Positions 16,726 through 26,045 are shown, counted from the stretch's first letter. The stretch is DNA of 34,340 nt from Actinomycetes bacterium (GCA_021819525.1 JAKAQW010000023.1:1-34340); one strand, 5' to 3'. A program made the numbers and translations. The notes: a model not told the origin generated them from the letters alone.

Positions 16726-19100
16726 GCGACCGATCACCTGGCGCGCTGGCGGTGGCGCTGGCCCACCCCTTCCTCTGGCCCGAAGTCCGTCGCGGCGCCG
16801 AGCGCTACCTGGAGGATCTGGCGCGGTTCCTCGCCGGACGGGGGCACCAGGTGACGGTGGTGACCGGCACGTGGGACGCACCGTCCACCGTGCGCCGCTC
16901 CGATGGCGTGGTCGTGCGCCGCTTCCGCCACCGACGTGCCGGGCCGATCGCCCGCTTCGGGATCGGTGAGGTGGAGACCTTCGGACAAGCGGCGTTCTCG
17001 GCGCTGTGGCGCCAGCGGTTCGACCTGGTGCATGCCTTTACGCCGACAGCGGCCCTCGCGGCTCGCGCCGCTGGTTTGCGGACGATCTACTCGGTGCTGG
17101 GGCATCCGGTTCGTGCCCAGCTCCCTGCCGACCGGCTGCCGCGCTGGCTGTTCGCGGCAGCTGCCCGCCATGCCACGGTGACTGCGGCGCTCAGCGAGGC
17201 CTCGGCCGACGCGCTGCGGTCTTGGTCGGGCTTGTCGGCCCGTGTGCTGGCGCCCGGGGTCCACATGTCAGGGTTCGAGCCGGCGCTGGGCGCACGGGCC
17301 GGACCGCCGCGGCTGCTGTTCTCTGCGTCGCTGGCCGATCCCCGCAAACGAGCAGACCTGGCCATCGCCGCGTTGGCAGGCGTCCTTCCCCGGCACCCTC
17401 ATGCCCGACTGCGCCTCTCGGGGGCGGGCGATGCGAAGCCGATCCTGGCGGCGGCGGCGGTGTTCGGAGACAAGGTGGCCCAGGCCGTAGACGTGCTCGG
17501 CCCCGGCGAGCCCGACGAGGTTCCCGAGCGCTATCGTCAGGCGACAGTCACGGTGCTTCCCGCCGATCACGAAGCCTTCGGGCTGGCTCTGGTGGAGTCG
17601 CTGGCCTGCGGGACGCCGGTGGTGTGCAGCCCCTCGGGAGGCATGCCCGAGATCGTCGTCCCCGAGGTGGGCCGGGTCGCTGCCTCGGCCTCGGCGGCGG
17701 ATCTGAGCGTTGCCGTGCTCGAGGCCGTCGACCTCGCCGCCGAGCCCGGCACCGCGGCACGCTGTGTGGCCCGGGCGCGCCACTGGGACTGGGATACCTC
17801 GGTGGGACCTGCTCACGAAGCGCTCTACCGGGAGGTGGCCGCGTCTCGGGGCGCCTGGAGGCGCCGCCTGCCAGCGTCGGCTTGGCTGAGCGCGCCTGTG
17901 GCTTCGGAGAAGGGGTCGGTGCCCGAGGGCCAGCGCGCGGAGCCGTCCAGGCCCGACCGTGGATCTGAGCCGGGTGGCGCACGTCTGTCTGCGGTCCCGA
18001 GGTCCGCTCGCCGCGAGGCGGTACTGCACTTCGCGGCGGACTGGCTGCCCCCCTCCGAGGTCTTCGTCCACGACCTGGTGCGCAGCCTCCGGCGACCAGG
18101 TGTGGTCGTGGCCGCTGATCCCGTGCACGACACGGAGCGGTTCCCCGTCCCCGAGCTGCACAGCCTGGCCCGGTACCAGCGCTACGTGCGGCCCCTGGCG
18201 TTACGCCCACCGCTCGAAGCGGTGTACCTCGAGATCTTGGCCCGTCGCCGCCAGGTGTCCGTGGTCCACGCCCACCACGGCTATCGAAGCGACCAGGCAG
18301 CCCGCCTGGCCCGTCGCCTGGGGATCGCCATGGTGCTGTCCCTGCACGGCCACGACGTGACCGGCTACTTGGAAGAGCGGCCCGACGCCTACCGGCTCGT
18401 GGTGCCGGCGGCCGACGCCGTGGTGGTGCCGAGCCGCTTCCTGGCCGCTTTGGCCGTCGAGGCGGGTTTCCGTGCCGAGCAGGTGCGAGTCATCCCGTCG
18501 GGAGTCGACACCACGGTGTTCCGACCGACCCCGCTGCCCGCAGGTGACCCGGTCGTCTTGTTCGTCGGGCGGTTCGTGGCGAAGAAAGGCATCGACGTGC
18601 TTGCTCGGGCCTGGCCGCTCGTGCAGCGGGCTGTGCCCGCAGCTCGCCTGCGCCTGCTCGGCTTCGGCCCCCTCGAAGCGCAGGCCCGGGCCATCGCCGG
18701 GCGGGTGAGCGTGGAGCGTGCCCCGGACCGCCGGCAGGTGGCGGCGGCCATGCGCGAGGCCCGGGTGGTGGTGAGCCCGAGCCATCGCGCCGCTGACGAC
18801 TCTGTGGAGAGCCTCCTCATGGTGAACCTCGAAGCCCAGGCGTCAGCGCGGCCGGTCGTCACCACCGCGCACGGGGGCATCTGCGAGTACGTCCGGCACA
18901 TGGAGACCGCGGTGGTGGTCCGGGAGTCCGACGCCACGTCGCTGGCCGAGGCCCTCGTGCGCCTTTGCCTGGACGACGACCTCGCGCGGCGCCTTGGCCA
19001 CCTGGGGCCGAGGTGGGCTGCACAGTTCGACCTGCGGGCCACCGCCGCTCGGATCGACGCGCTCTACGACGAGCTGGTCGACGCCCGCCGCAGCACCTGA
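16722..19100 (+). CDS. Bifunctional GT4-GT4 glycosyltransferase
   Basis: GTG at 16722 in GTGA overlap; first GT4: FLWPEVRRGAERYLEDLARFLAGRGHQVTVVTG...DHEAFGLALVESLACGTPVVCSPSGGMPE; second: VHAHHGYRSDQAARLARRLGIAMVLSLHGHDVTGY...VRVIPSGVDTTVFRP...VVLFVGRFVAKKGIDVLARA. Confidence 0.92.
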   Translation: MSDRSPGALAVALAHPFLWPEVRRGAERYLEDLARFLAGRGHQVTVVTGTWDAPSTVRRSDGVVVRRFRHRRAGPIARFGIGEVETFGQAAFSALWRQRFDLVHAFTPTAALAARAAGLRTIYSVLGHPVRAQLPADRLPRWLFAAAARHATVTAALSEASADALRSWSGLSARVLAPGVHMSGFEPALGARAGPPRLLFSASLADPRKRADLAIAALAGVLPRHPHARLRLSGAGDAKPILAAAAVFGDKVAQAVDVLGPGEPDEVPERYRQATVTVLPADHEAFGLALVESLACGTPVVCSPSGGMPEIVVPEVGRVAASASAADLSVAVLEAVDLAAEPGTAARCVARARHWDWDTSVGPAHEALYREVAASRGAWRRRLPASAWLSAPVASEKGSVPEGQRAEPSRPDRGSEPGGARLSAVPRSARREAVLHFAADWLPPSEVFVHDLVRSLRRPGVVVAADPVHDTERFPVPELHSLARYQRYVRPLALRPPLEAVYLEILARRRQVSVVHAHHGYRSDQAARLARRLGIAMVLSLHGHDVTGYLEERPDAYRLVVPAADAVVVPSRFLAALAVEAGFRAEQVRVIPSGVDTTVFRPTPLPAGDPVVLFVGRFVAKKGIDVLARAWPLVQRAVPAARLRLLGFGPLEAQARAIAGRVSVERAPDRRQVAAAMREARVVVSPSHRAADDSVESLLMVNLEAQASARPVVTTAHGGICEYVRHMETAVVVRESDATSLAEALVRLCLDDDLARRLGHLGPRWAAQFDLRATAARIDALYDELVDARRST

Positions 19101-19774
19101 GCGGGCACCCCCGAGGCGAAGTGCTCGGAGGGAACGTCTTTCACCACGACGGAATTGGCGGCGATCACTGCCCGATCGCCGATGGTCACGCCCCGGGCCA
19201 CCGTGACCTTGGCGCCCAGCCAGGTGTTCTCGCCGATGGTGACCGGTGCCGTGCGGACGTTCGCGATCACCCACTCGCCGGTCCCGTCGTAGGTGTGGCT
19301 GGAGTCGACCACCGAGGCGTACTCGCCCATCGATGTCCATCGTCCCAGGACCACCGCTTCGTCGCAGTGGATGGTGACCCCGTGCTGGAGGACGTTGTGG
19401 CCCACGAGGTCGACGGCGCCGCTCGCGCCGATGGTGCAGCGGGCCCTGATGTCGACCCCTTCACCGAGCGACAGTGCCCCGCCGCGCAGCTCGATGCGGA
19501 CGTCGTCGCCGATCTTGCAGTCCGCGGCGATGGCGAGCGTGCTCGCAGAGCGTGGTTCGACGACAACGTGAAGGCGGCGTCCGAGGCGGACGTCGGGGGA
19601 GATCTGGCAAGCGACCCTCGCCCGATGCCACCAAGCCCGCACCGCGATGCCGGTGAGCAGCTGCCGGCGGCGCCAGCGGCCCGTGGCGGCGCTGCTTGCC
19701 GCGTAGCCCACGTGGGCCAGGTGGAACGCGGCGCGCAGCGGGTGGGCCAGCGCCTCGCTCGCGGACCGGCTCAC
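19064..19774 (-). CDS. LbetaH acyltransferase
   Basis: IGDDVRIELRGGALSLGEGVDIRARCTIGASGAVDLVGHNVLQHGVTIHCDE...IGENTWLGAKVTVARGVTIGDRAVIAANSVVVKDVP; start GTG 19774 overlaps the upstream stop. Confidence 0.88.
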   Translation of the reverse strand: MSRSASEALAHPLRAAFHLAHVGYAASSAATGRWRRRQLLTGIAVRAWWHRARVACQISPDVRLGRRLHVVVEPRSASTLAIAADCKIGDDVRIELRGGALSLGEGVDIRARCTIGASGAVDLVGHNVLQHGVTIHCDEAVVLGRWTSMGEYASVVDSSHTYDGTGEWVIANVRTAPVTIGENTWLGAKVTVARGVTIGDRAVIAANSVVVKDVPSEHFASGVPAQVLRRASTSSS

Positions 19775-20781
19775 GGGACGGCGAACGGTGACGCCGGATC
19801 CGCGAGCTCGCGGCGGTACCAGGCGATGGTCTTGGCGAGCCCGTCGCTCAGTGAGTGCTGCGGCTTCCACCCGAGGCGGTCCACCGCCCGCCGGCTGTCC
19901 GAGCGCATGGTCCAGATCTCGGTGGGACGTTCGGGAAGGGCTCCGAAGTGGGCTTCGACTGGGTTCCCGAGCATGGCCAGGACGGTGCTGGCGACGTCGC
20001 GGACAGCGACGTCCTCGCCGCAGCCGAGGTTGAACAGCTCGCCTTCCACGCCGTCGGTGGCAGCAGCGCGCACCATGGCGTCGACGAGATCGGCGACGTA
20101 GTTGAACTCCCGGGTCTGGCGACCCTGGGTCATCCGCACCGGTTCACCGCGCAACGCCCGGACGATGATCTCGGGGATGACCCGGTCGGTGCTCTGGGCC
20201 GGCCCGTAGGCGTTGAACGGCCGGAGGAAGACGATGGGGGCACCTCGGCCCTGGTGCAGGACCCGGGCGAAGCACTCCGCGCCGTACTTGGAGGCGGCGT
20301 ACGGCGAGATGGGTCGCACCGGCTGGTCTTCGCGAAACGGCGCGGGGACGTCGCCGTAGATCTCGCTGGTGCCGACGTTGACGAAGCGCCGGTAGCCGAC
20401 CCGCTCGAGGGCCTGGAGCAGGTTGACGGTGCCCTGCACGTTCACCTGGATGCACTCGTCGACGCGCTGCCAGGACTTGCCCACGTGGGTATAGGCGCCG
20501 AGATGGAAGACGTGGGTGGGGCGCACCGCGCCAGCGAGGGCGTCCATCGCGCTGCGGTCGGCCAGGCTGCCTTCGTGCACGGTGATCTGCTCGCGCACGG
20601 GGACCAACCGGACGCCGTACACGCTCGAGGTGGCACTGGTCAGCGCATGGACCTCGACCCCGTCTGCCACCAGGCGCCGCACCAAGTGCGATCCGATGAA
20701 CCCGCTGGCCCCGGTGACCAGCGCTCGGCTGCCGGCGGGAAGGGCGGCCGCCGGTCTTGCGACGCCACGCTGCGCGTTCAC
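19771..20781 (-). CDS. NAD-dependent sugar-nucleotide epimerase/dehydratase (extended SDR)
   Basis: ALVTGASGFIGSHLVRRL, TSEIYGDVPAPFREDQPVRPISPYAASKYGAE (YxxxK), LRPFNAYGPAQSTDRVIP. Confidence 0.92.
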   Translation of the reverse strand: MNAQRGVARPAAALPAGSRALVTGASGFIGSHLVRRLVADGVEVHALTSATSSVYGVRLVPVREQITVHEGSLADRSAMDALAGAVRPTHVFHLGAYTHVGKSWQRVDECIQVNVQGTVNLLQALERVGYRRFVNVGTSEIYGDVPAPFREDQPVRPISPYAASKYGAECFARVLHQGRGAPIVFLRPFNAYGPAQSTDRVIPEIIVRALRGEPVRMTQGRQTREFNYVADLVDAMVRAAATDGVEGELFNLGCGEDVAVRDVASTVLAMLGNPVEAHFGALPERPTEIWTMRSDSRRAVDRLGWKPQHSLSDGLAKTIAWYRRELADPASPFAVP

Positions 20782-21602
20782 GATCGAGCACCTGAGATGG
20801 CCCCGATGCCGTCGGGGTCGGGCTGCTGGCCACCGCCACGCCCGCCGCCTTCTGCACCGCCGCCACGCCCGCCGCCTTCTGCACCGCCGCCCGCGCCCGC
20901 CTCGGCGTGAACCGACCACGGTGGGCGCGGGCCGCTACCGGCCAGGGCCGAAAGCTCCATGGCGTCTTTGTAGGTGTCCATGGACTGCCAGAAGCCGTGG
21001 TGACGGTACGCGAAGAGCTCCCCGGCCCTGCCAAGAGCCGGGAGGACCTGGCGCTCGAAGTCCTCAGCGCCGAACCAGGTGCTCGCCCGCTGGTCGACGA
21101 CGAAGAACCCAGCGTTCACCCAGTGGTCAGGTAGCCGGGGCTTCTCCCGGAAGTGCACGACTCGGCCGTCGGGGCCGATGTCGATGGTCCCGTACGGCGA
21201 CGGCAACGGGACGGTGGTGACTGTGACCGCCCCCCCATGGCGGGCGTGGAAGGCCGCCAACGCGTGGAGGTCCACCGCGCCGAGCCCGTCGGCGTAGGTG
21301 AGGAACCAGCGTGCTCCCATCTCGGGCGCGCACCGGGCCACCCGCGTGCCGGTATCGGCGTCGACGCCGGTGTCGCGCACCTCCACCGTCCAGTGCGCCG
21401 GCAGCCGAGCGGCGAGCTCGGCCACCATGTCGGCTTTGTAGCCCGCGGCGAGCACGAAGTCTGTGAACCCTTGGCTGGCGTAGATCCCCATGACGTGCAG
21501 GAGGATCGGCTGCCCGGCCACGTCCATGAGCGGCTTGGGGACCTCCACGGTGTGGGGACGGGCCCGGGTGCCCTTGCCGCCGCAGAGGATGAGGGTTCGC
21601 AT
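20778..21602 (-). CDS. Sugar nucleotidyltransferase, RfbF (glucose-1-phosphate cytidylyltransferase)-like, with Gly-rich repeat tail
   Basis: MRTLILCGGKGTRARPHTVEVPKPLMDVAGQPILLHVMGIY; FREKPRLPDHWVNAGFFV; QSMDTYKDAMEL. Confidence 0.85.
   Translation of the reverse strand: MRTLILCGGKGTRARPHTVEVPKPLMDVAGQPILLHVMGIYASQGFTDFVLAAGYKADMVAELAARLPAHWTVEVRDTGVDADTGTRVARCAPEMGARWFLTYADGLGAVDLHALAAFHARHGGAVTVTTVPLPSPYGTIDIGPDGRVVHFREKPRLPDHWVNAGFFVVDQRASTWFGAEDFERQVLPALGRAGELFAYRHHGFWQSMDTYKDAMELSALAGSGPRPPWSVHAEAGAGGGAEGGGRGGGAEGGGRGGGQQPDPDGIGAISGARS
20835..20888. repeat. 2 x 27-bp direct repeat in the 3' end of the rfbF-like gene (GGGRGGGAE repeats)
   Basis: gccacgcccgccgccttctgcaccgcc twice in tandem. 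Confidence 0.95.
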
Positions 21603-21722
21603 GCAGTCTCCCGTGTCAGTCGCCGAGATCGATCCGCGTCACCGGCGGCGCCCGGTACGTGGACAACGGATCGCAGGCGTCTATCTTTCGATCCGGATCC
21701 CGGTGGGTGCTACCGTGCGCGG

Positions 21723-22820
21723 GTGTCCGGCACGAGGACCGTTGGCGGAGGAGATGTCGCAGACATCTGCACCAGCGCCAGTTGGGAAGGGCCTCGGCCG
21801 GCGGTGTCGGTCGTGGTGGCGACCTACCGACGACCATCGTGGCTTGCGGACCTGCACCAGGCGCTGAGCGAGATGCAGCGACCTCCCGGGGGCTTCGAGG
21901 TGGTGCTGGTCGACGACGCGTCAGGCGACGGCACCTGGGACGTGATCCGCCGGCTGGCAGAGGGCTCCGCTCTGCGGCTCCGAGGCGTGCGGCTCGTCGC
22001 CAACGCCGGCCAGGGGACCGCGCGCACCATAGGCGTCGGACAGGCTCGGGGAGCAGTCGTCGCGTTCACCGACGACGACTGCCTGCCGAGCGAGGTGTGG
22101 CTGGTGGCGTTGGCTGCACCGCTGCTGCGCGCGTTGGCGTCGGGAGACGATGGCGCAGAGGGCGCGGCCACCTCCTTGGTGGTGCAGGGACGGACCGTAG
22201 CGTGGCCGGGTGACGCGGGGGGAGCGGGCGCGTGGGCGCGCACCATCTGGGTGCTGCGCCCGAGCTGGCTCTTCGAGACCTGCAACATCGCCTACCGCCG
22301 AGACGACATCCTCGCGGTCGGGGGGTTCGCCGGACGCGGCGACGCGCCGCAGGGCGCGCACGGTCGGCTGGTGGGGGAGGACGCGCTCGTGGGGTGGGCG
22401 GTGATGGCCCGGGGCGCCACCCTCGTCTTCGTGCCCGCTGCGCTGGTCTACCACCGCCATCATCGGGCCAGCTACTGGCAGTTCGTGGCTGACCAGCGCG
22501 GGCGCGCCGTGTTCCCGGCGCTGGTCGGCTGTAGCCCGCAGGCCCGATCCGCGATGTGGCACCGATGGTTCCTGGCACGGCGCACCGCTCTGTTCGACCT
22601 GGCTGTGCTGACCGCGGCGATTGGATCGATCGGCCGCTCGCGTGCTTGGCGGTGGTGGTGGCTGGGAACCGTACCGTGGCTATGGTCTGCCGCCGGCGAA
22701 GCACGCCACCGTCCGGGCAGACCGCTGGCGGTCCGCCTGGTACAGCTGGCGCTGGCAGACGCGGTGGGTGGTGCGTCGTTGGTGGGTGGGAGCATCCGCC
22801 GGCGGCACTTGGTGATCTGA
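21723..22820 (+). CDS. Family 2 glycosyltransferase
   Basis: PAVSVVVATYRRPSWLADLHQAL, FEVVLVDDASGDGTWDVI, FTDDDCLPSEVW, ETCNIAYRRDDILAVGGF. Confidence 0.9.
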   Translation: MSGTRTVGGGDVADICTSASWEGPRPAVSVVVATYRRPSWLADLHQALSEMQRPPGGFEVVLVDDASGDGTWDVIRRLAEGSALRLRGVRLVANAGQGTARTIGVGQARGAVVAFTDDDCLPSEVWLVALAAPLLRALASGDDGAEGAATSLVVQGRTVAWPGDAGGAGAWARTIWVLRPSWLFETCNIAYRRDDILAVGGFAGRGDAPQGAHGRLVGEDALVGWAVMARGATLVFVPAALVYHRHHRASYWQFVADQRGRAVFPALVGCSPQARSAMWHRWFLARRTALFDLAVLTAAIGSIGRSRAWRWWWLGTVPWLWSAAGEARHRPGRPLAVRLVQLALADAVGGASLVGGSIRRRHLVI

Positions 22821-22839
22821 GCCACGGTCGGTTCGGGCT

Positions 22840-24837
22840 GTGGCGGCGCTCGACGCGGTGATCGCGCGGCTCGCAGTGCCTTGGCGGCGCAAGGATCGCC
22901 GATCGCAGCCGTTCCCAGGACGACAGGGATGGGCGCGCCGTGCCCGGGAGCGCTGGCGAAGATGGCAGCGGGGAGTGGTCCATCGGCGCTGGCTCACGGA
23001 TCGGGTCGGATCCGAGACGCCTTCGGTCGCCTCGGAGCAGTCGGTGGAGGGACAGGGTGCGGCATCGGAGCCGGGCATCGAGACGGGGACCGGGCGAGCG
23101 CTCGGCGGTGATGGTGCAGCTTGGCCGGCCAAGGGGGAACCAGTGACGGACGACCTGCTGGGTGTGGGAGAGCTGGACGGTCACTCCGTGGATGTGCGGT
23201 TGGGGGATCTTGCCGAGGGAGATCTTGTCGAGGGGTGCCTTGTCGAGGGGGCCACCGCCGTCGCTCCTGGCCTGGGCGCTGGTCCTGGGTGCCAGGAGGC
23301 CGGTCCGGCGCTCGACGGTCGGGGAACCAGCGCTCCGGGTGCAGATCTGTCGATGGGGACAGTGAGCGATGGTGAATTGTGGGCGGAGCTGGCTGGCGAC
23401 GCGATGTCGCTCACGGCGCCGGAGGTGTCGCTGGGAGGGATGCGCCTGCGGGGGCAGGCCGGAGCCGAGGCGCTCGCCATGGACGTCTTCGGAGTGCTCG
23501 TGGCCATGGTGGTCGCCGCCTTCACCGTGGGCGCCATCGAGGTCCAGCGCCACGGCCCGGGTGGGGGTGCGGTGTTCGGAGGGACGCTGCTGCGCCTGGT
23601 TGTCTGCCTACCGGTGTTCGTGACGGTGCTGGCGTCGACGCGTCGCCCCGTGCGCGCACAGCTGCGAAGCACGGTGGGTTCGCACATGGGGCAGGTGGCC
23701 GGTCCGCTCGCGGCGGGGGGCCTGGCTGCGTTGGTGCTCTTGCGGGTGCTCCATCTCTTCGGCGTGTCGGAGCCCGGGCTCGACAGCGTCCTTCTCACCT
23801 GCGCCGCCGGTGTGGCGAGCGTCGGGATCTGCCGCAGCATCGTGCACGGTGTGCCTCGCCGCCAGGGCAGACGGGCTCGCCGTGTCGTCGTCGTCGGCAC
23901 TGGGATGGTGGCCGGCCGTGTGGCAGATTGCCTGCGTGCGGCAGGCGACACCGAGATGCTCGGGTTCGTCGACGACGACCCGATCGATCGCAGGCAGTGG
24001 CTGGGGCGGCTCGATCGCCTGACGGAGATCTGCGATCGCTCTGGCGCCGATCACGTCGTGGTGGCGTTCTCCGCAGCGCCGGCAGAGCGGCTCGTCGACG
24101 CGCTGCGCCCGTTGCAAGGGACGCTGCCCATCAGCGTGGTGCCGAGGCTCTTCGACGTCCTGCCGGCGTCTGTGACCATGTCGGAGCTCGGAACGGGGTT
24201 GCCGGCGCTCACCATGGCGCCGTCGGCGTTGGGGTGGTGGCCGACGGTGCTCAAGCGGACCATGGACGTGGTGGGGGCGAGCGCCGGCCTGCTCTGCTTG
24301 TGGCCGGTCCTGGTGGGCGCAGCAGTAGCGGTTCGCGCGAGCTCCCGAGGCCCCGTGGTGCTGCGCCAGACCCGGATCGGCCGCTACGGCCAGGAGTTCC
24401 GCATGTACAAGTTCCGCACCATGGTGGTCGACCGACCCGCGGTCCACCCCGCTGGTGCCACGTTCGACGTCGCAGACGGACCGTTCTTCAAGCTGAAGCG
24501 TGACCCGCGGGTGACCGGGGTAGGTCGCTGGCTCCGGCGCACCAGCATCGACGAGCTCCCGCAGCTGGTCAATGTGCTCATGGGCCACATGTCCCTGGTC
24601 GGGCCGCGCCCGTTCCTCCCGCAGGACTCGGCCCATATCCGGGGCTGGGCTGCCCGGCGCTACAGCGTCCGCCCGGGGGTGACCGGTCTGTGGCAGGTGT
24701 CGGGTCGCAACGACGTCACCTTCGACGACATGTGCCGCCTCGATCACCTCTACGTCGCGTGCTGGTCCGTAGGCCTGGACCTGCGGGTCCTGGTTCGCAC
24801 GGTGCGCGCCGTGCTGGCCGGGCGTGGCGCCTACTGA
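22840..24837 (+). CDS. Exopolysaccharide polyprenyl-glycosylphosphotransferase (WbaP-like initiating sugar transferase), N-terminal start uncertain
   Basis: [23 protein letters not shown]...[46 protein letters not shown]...[24 protein letters not shown]; TMs from ~23480; ~200 aa low-complexity N-terminal extension. Confidence 0.9.
   Translation: MAALDAVIARLAVPWRRKDRRSQPFPGRQGWARRARERWRRWQRGVVHRRWLTDRVGSETPSVASEQSVEGQGAASEPGIETGTGRALGGDGAAWPAKGEPVTDDLLGVGELDGHSVDVRLGDLAEGDLVEGCLVEGATAVAPGLGAGPGCQEAGPALDGRGTSAPGADLSMGTVSDGELWAELAGDAMSLTAPEVSLGGMRLRGQAGAEALAMDVFGVLVAMVVAAFTVGAIEVQRHGPGGGAVFGGTLLRLVVCLPVFVTVLASTRRPVRAQLRSTVGSHMGQVAGPLAAGGLAALVLLRVLHLFGVSEPGLDSVLLTCAAGVASVGICRSIVHGVPRRQGRRARRVVVVGTGMVAGRVADCLRAAGDTEMLGFVDDDPIDRRQWLGRLDRLTEICDRSGADHVVVAFSAAPAERLVDALRPLQGTLPISVVPRLFDVLPASVTMSELGTGLPALTMAPSALGWWPTVLKRTMDVVGASAGLLCLWPVLVGAAVAVRASSRGPVVLRQTRIGRYGQEFRMYKFRTMVVDRPAVHPAGATFDVADGPFFKLKRDPRVTGVGRWLRRTSIDELPQLVNVLMGHMSLVGPRPFLPQDSAHIRGWAARRYSVRPGVTGLWQVSGRNDVTFDDMCRLDHLYVACWSVGLDLRVLVRTVRAVLAGRGAY
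23206..23250 (+). repeat. 3 x 15-bp imperfect repeat ([15 protein letters not shown]) in the wbaP-like gene
   Basis: gatcttgccgaggga / gatcttgtcgagggg / tgccttgtcgagggg. Confidence 0.9.
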
Positions 24838-24935
24838 ACGCCAGGCGTCGCGTCGGTCGCTCGGGCCGGGGTCGATCTGGCAGCTGCGCGAAGCGGGACG
24901 CGGCGGGTCGCGCGTCCGCTTCGCGGCGCTCGGTA

Positions 24936-24951
24936 GGCGGGCCTGCCCGCC
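24936..24951. other. GC-rich inverted repeat GGCGGGC-CT-GCCCGCC downstream of the wbaP-like gene (possible hairpin)
   Basis: Perfect 7-bp arms; no T-tract, so termination role unproven. Confidence 0.45.
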
Positions 24952-24987
24952 CCACGAGCACCGGCATGGCCGACGGGTGGGGCTCGC

Positions 24988-25088
24988 CGGTCGATCGTCT
25001 CGCGTACGCGAAGATCGTCTGCTGGCGGTTCGGTCGGCCGACGACACGGTCGATCGTCTCGCGTACGCGAAGATCGTCTGCTGGCGGT
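24988..25088. repeat. Pair of identical 42-bp direct repeats (59-bp period), each with palindrome TCGCGTACGCGA
   Basis: cggtcgatcgtctcgcgtacgcgaagatcgtctgctggcggt at 24988-25029 and 25047-25088. Confidence 0.95.
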
Positions 25089-25280
25089 GACCTGGTTGTG
25101 GCAGAACAAGCTCCCGATGTGTCACGACACCCTGCGGCTCTCGCCGTCGAGCGATCGTGGACCACTCGGGCCCCATTGTCGCCTGCCTACCGCCGGTTCG
25201 GCAGGTGTCGACCGTTCCTCTAGGTACCAGGCGCACTGCCCGACGGGCTTGGCTGGCGAGGTGGACTGGCGAGGTGGACG

Positions 25281-26045
25281 ATGACCCCCGGTATCGAGGT
25301 CGACGGTGTATCCAAGCGCTTCGGCTCGACGTGGGCGTTGCGCGACGTGTCGTTCACCGTGCCGGCCGGGCGTGTCGTGGCCCTCATCGGTCACAACGGT
25401 GCGGGGAAGAGCACGCTCATGCGTATCGTGGCCACGGCGGTGCTCCCGGACAGTGGGAGCGCCCGGGTGGCAGGGGTCGACGTGGTGGCCGATCCCGCCG
25501 CTGCCCGCCGGCGCATCGGGCTGGTGCTCGGCGAGGACCGCTCCTACTTCTGGCGCCTGTCGGGTCGCCAGAACCTGGCCTTCTTCGCCGCGCTGCGAGG
25601 GCTGGGCAGAGCCGCCGCCGAGCACGGCATCGACGCCGTGCTCGATGCGGTGGAACTGGACCACGGAGCTGATCGGCGCGTGGACCGCTACTCGACCGGC
25701 ATGCGCAGCCGGCTCGGGATCGCTCGGGCGCTCCTCGGCGAACCTGGCGCTCTGCTCCTCGACGAGCCGACCCGGAGCCTCGACCCGACATCGTCAGCCG
25801 AGGTCCGGAAAGTGTTGGGGCAATTGGCGCACCGCCGTCAGGTGGCGGTGCTCGTCGCGACCCATGACCTCTCCGAGGCATCGAAATTGGCAGACGAAGT
25901 GGTAGTCCTGGCCGGCGGAAAAGTAGTGGCGACCCTGGGATCCGGCGAGGCGCCCTCCGCGCTCCAACTGGCCATGGACGCCGGTTCTCCCAGGGCCGGC
26001 GACCCTGGGCGGCCGACCGGCGAGCCGGTGGGGGCGCAGCGGTGA
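25281..26045 (+). CDS. ABC transporter ATP-binding protein (ABC-2/NodI-like), no adjacent permease
   Basis: Walker A GHNGAGKST, YSTGMRSRLGIARALLGEPGALLLDEPTRSLDP signature/Walker B, ATHDLSEASKLAD. Confidence 0.92.
   Translation: MTPGIEVDGVSKRFGSTWALRDVSFTVPAGRVVALIGHNGAGKSTLMRIVATAVLPDSGSARVAGVDVVADPAAARRRIGLVLGEDRSYFWRLSGRQNLAFFAALRGLGRAAAEHGIDAVLDAVELDHGADRRVDRYSTGMRSRLGIARALLGEPGALLLDEPTRSLDPTSSAEVRKVLGQLAHRRQVAVLVATHDLSEASKLADEVVVLAGGKVVATLGSGEAPSALQLAMDAGSPRAGDPGRPTGEPVGAQR

Noticed and set aside
24988-25088. 42-bp repeats as a CRISPR array
   Set aside because: Only two copies, 17-bp spacer, no cas genes.
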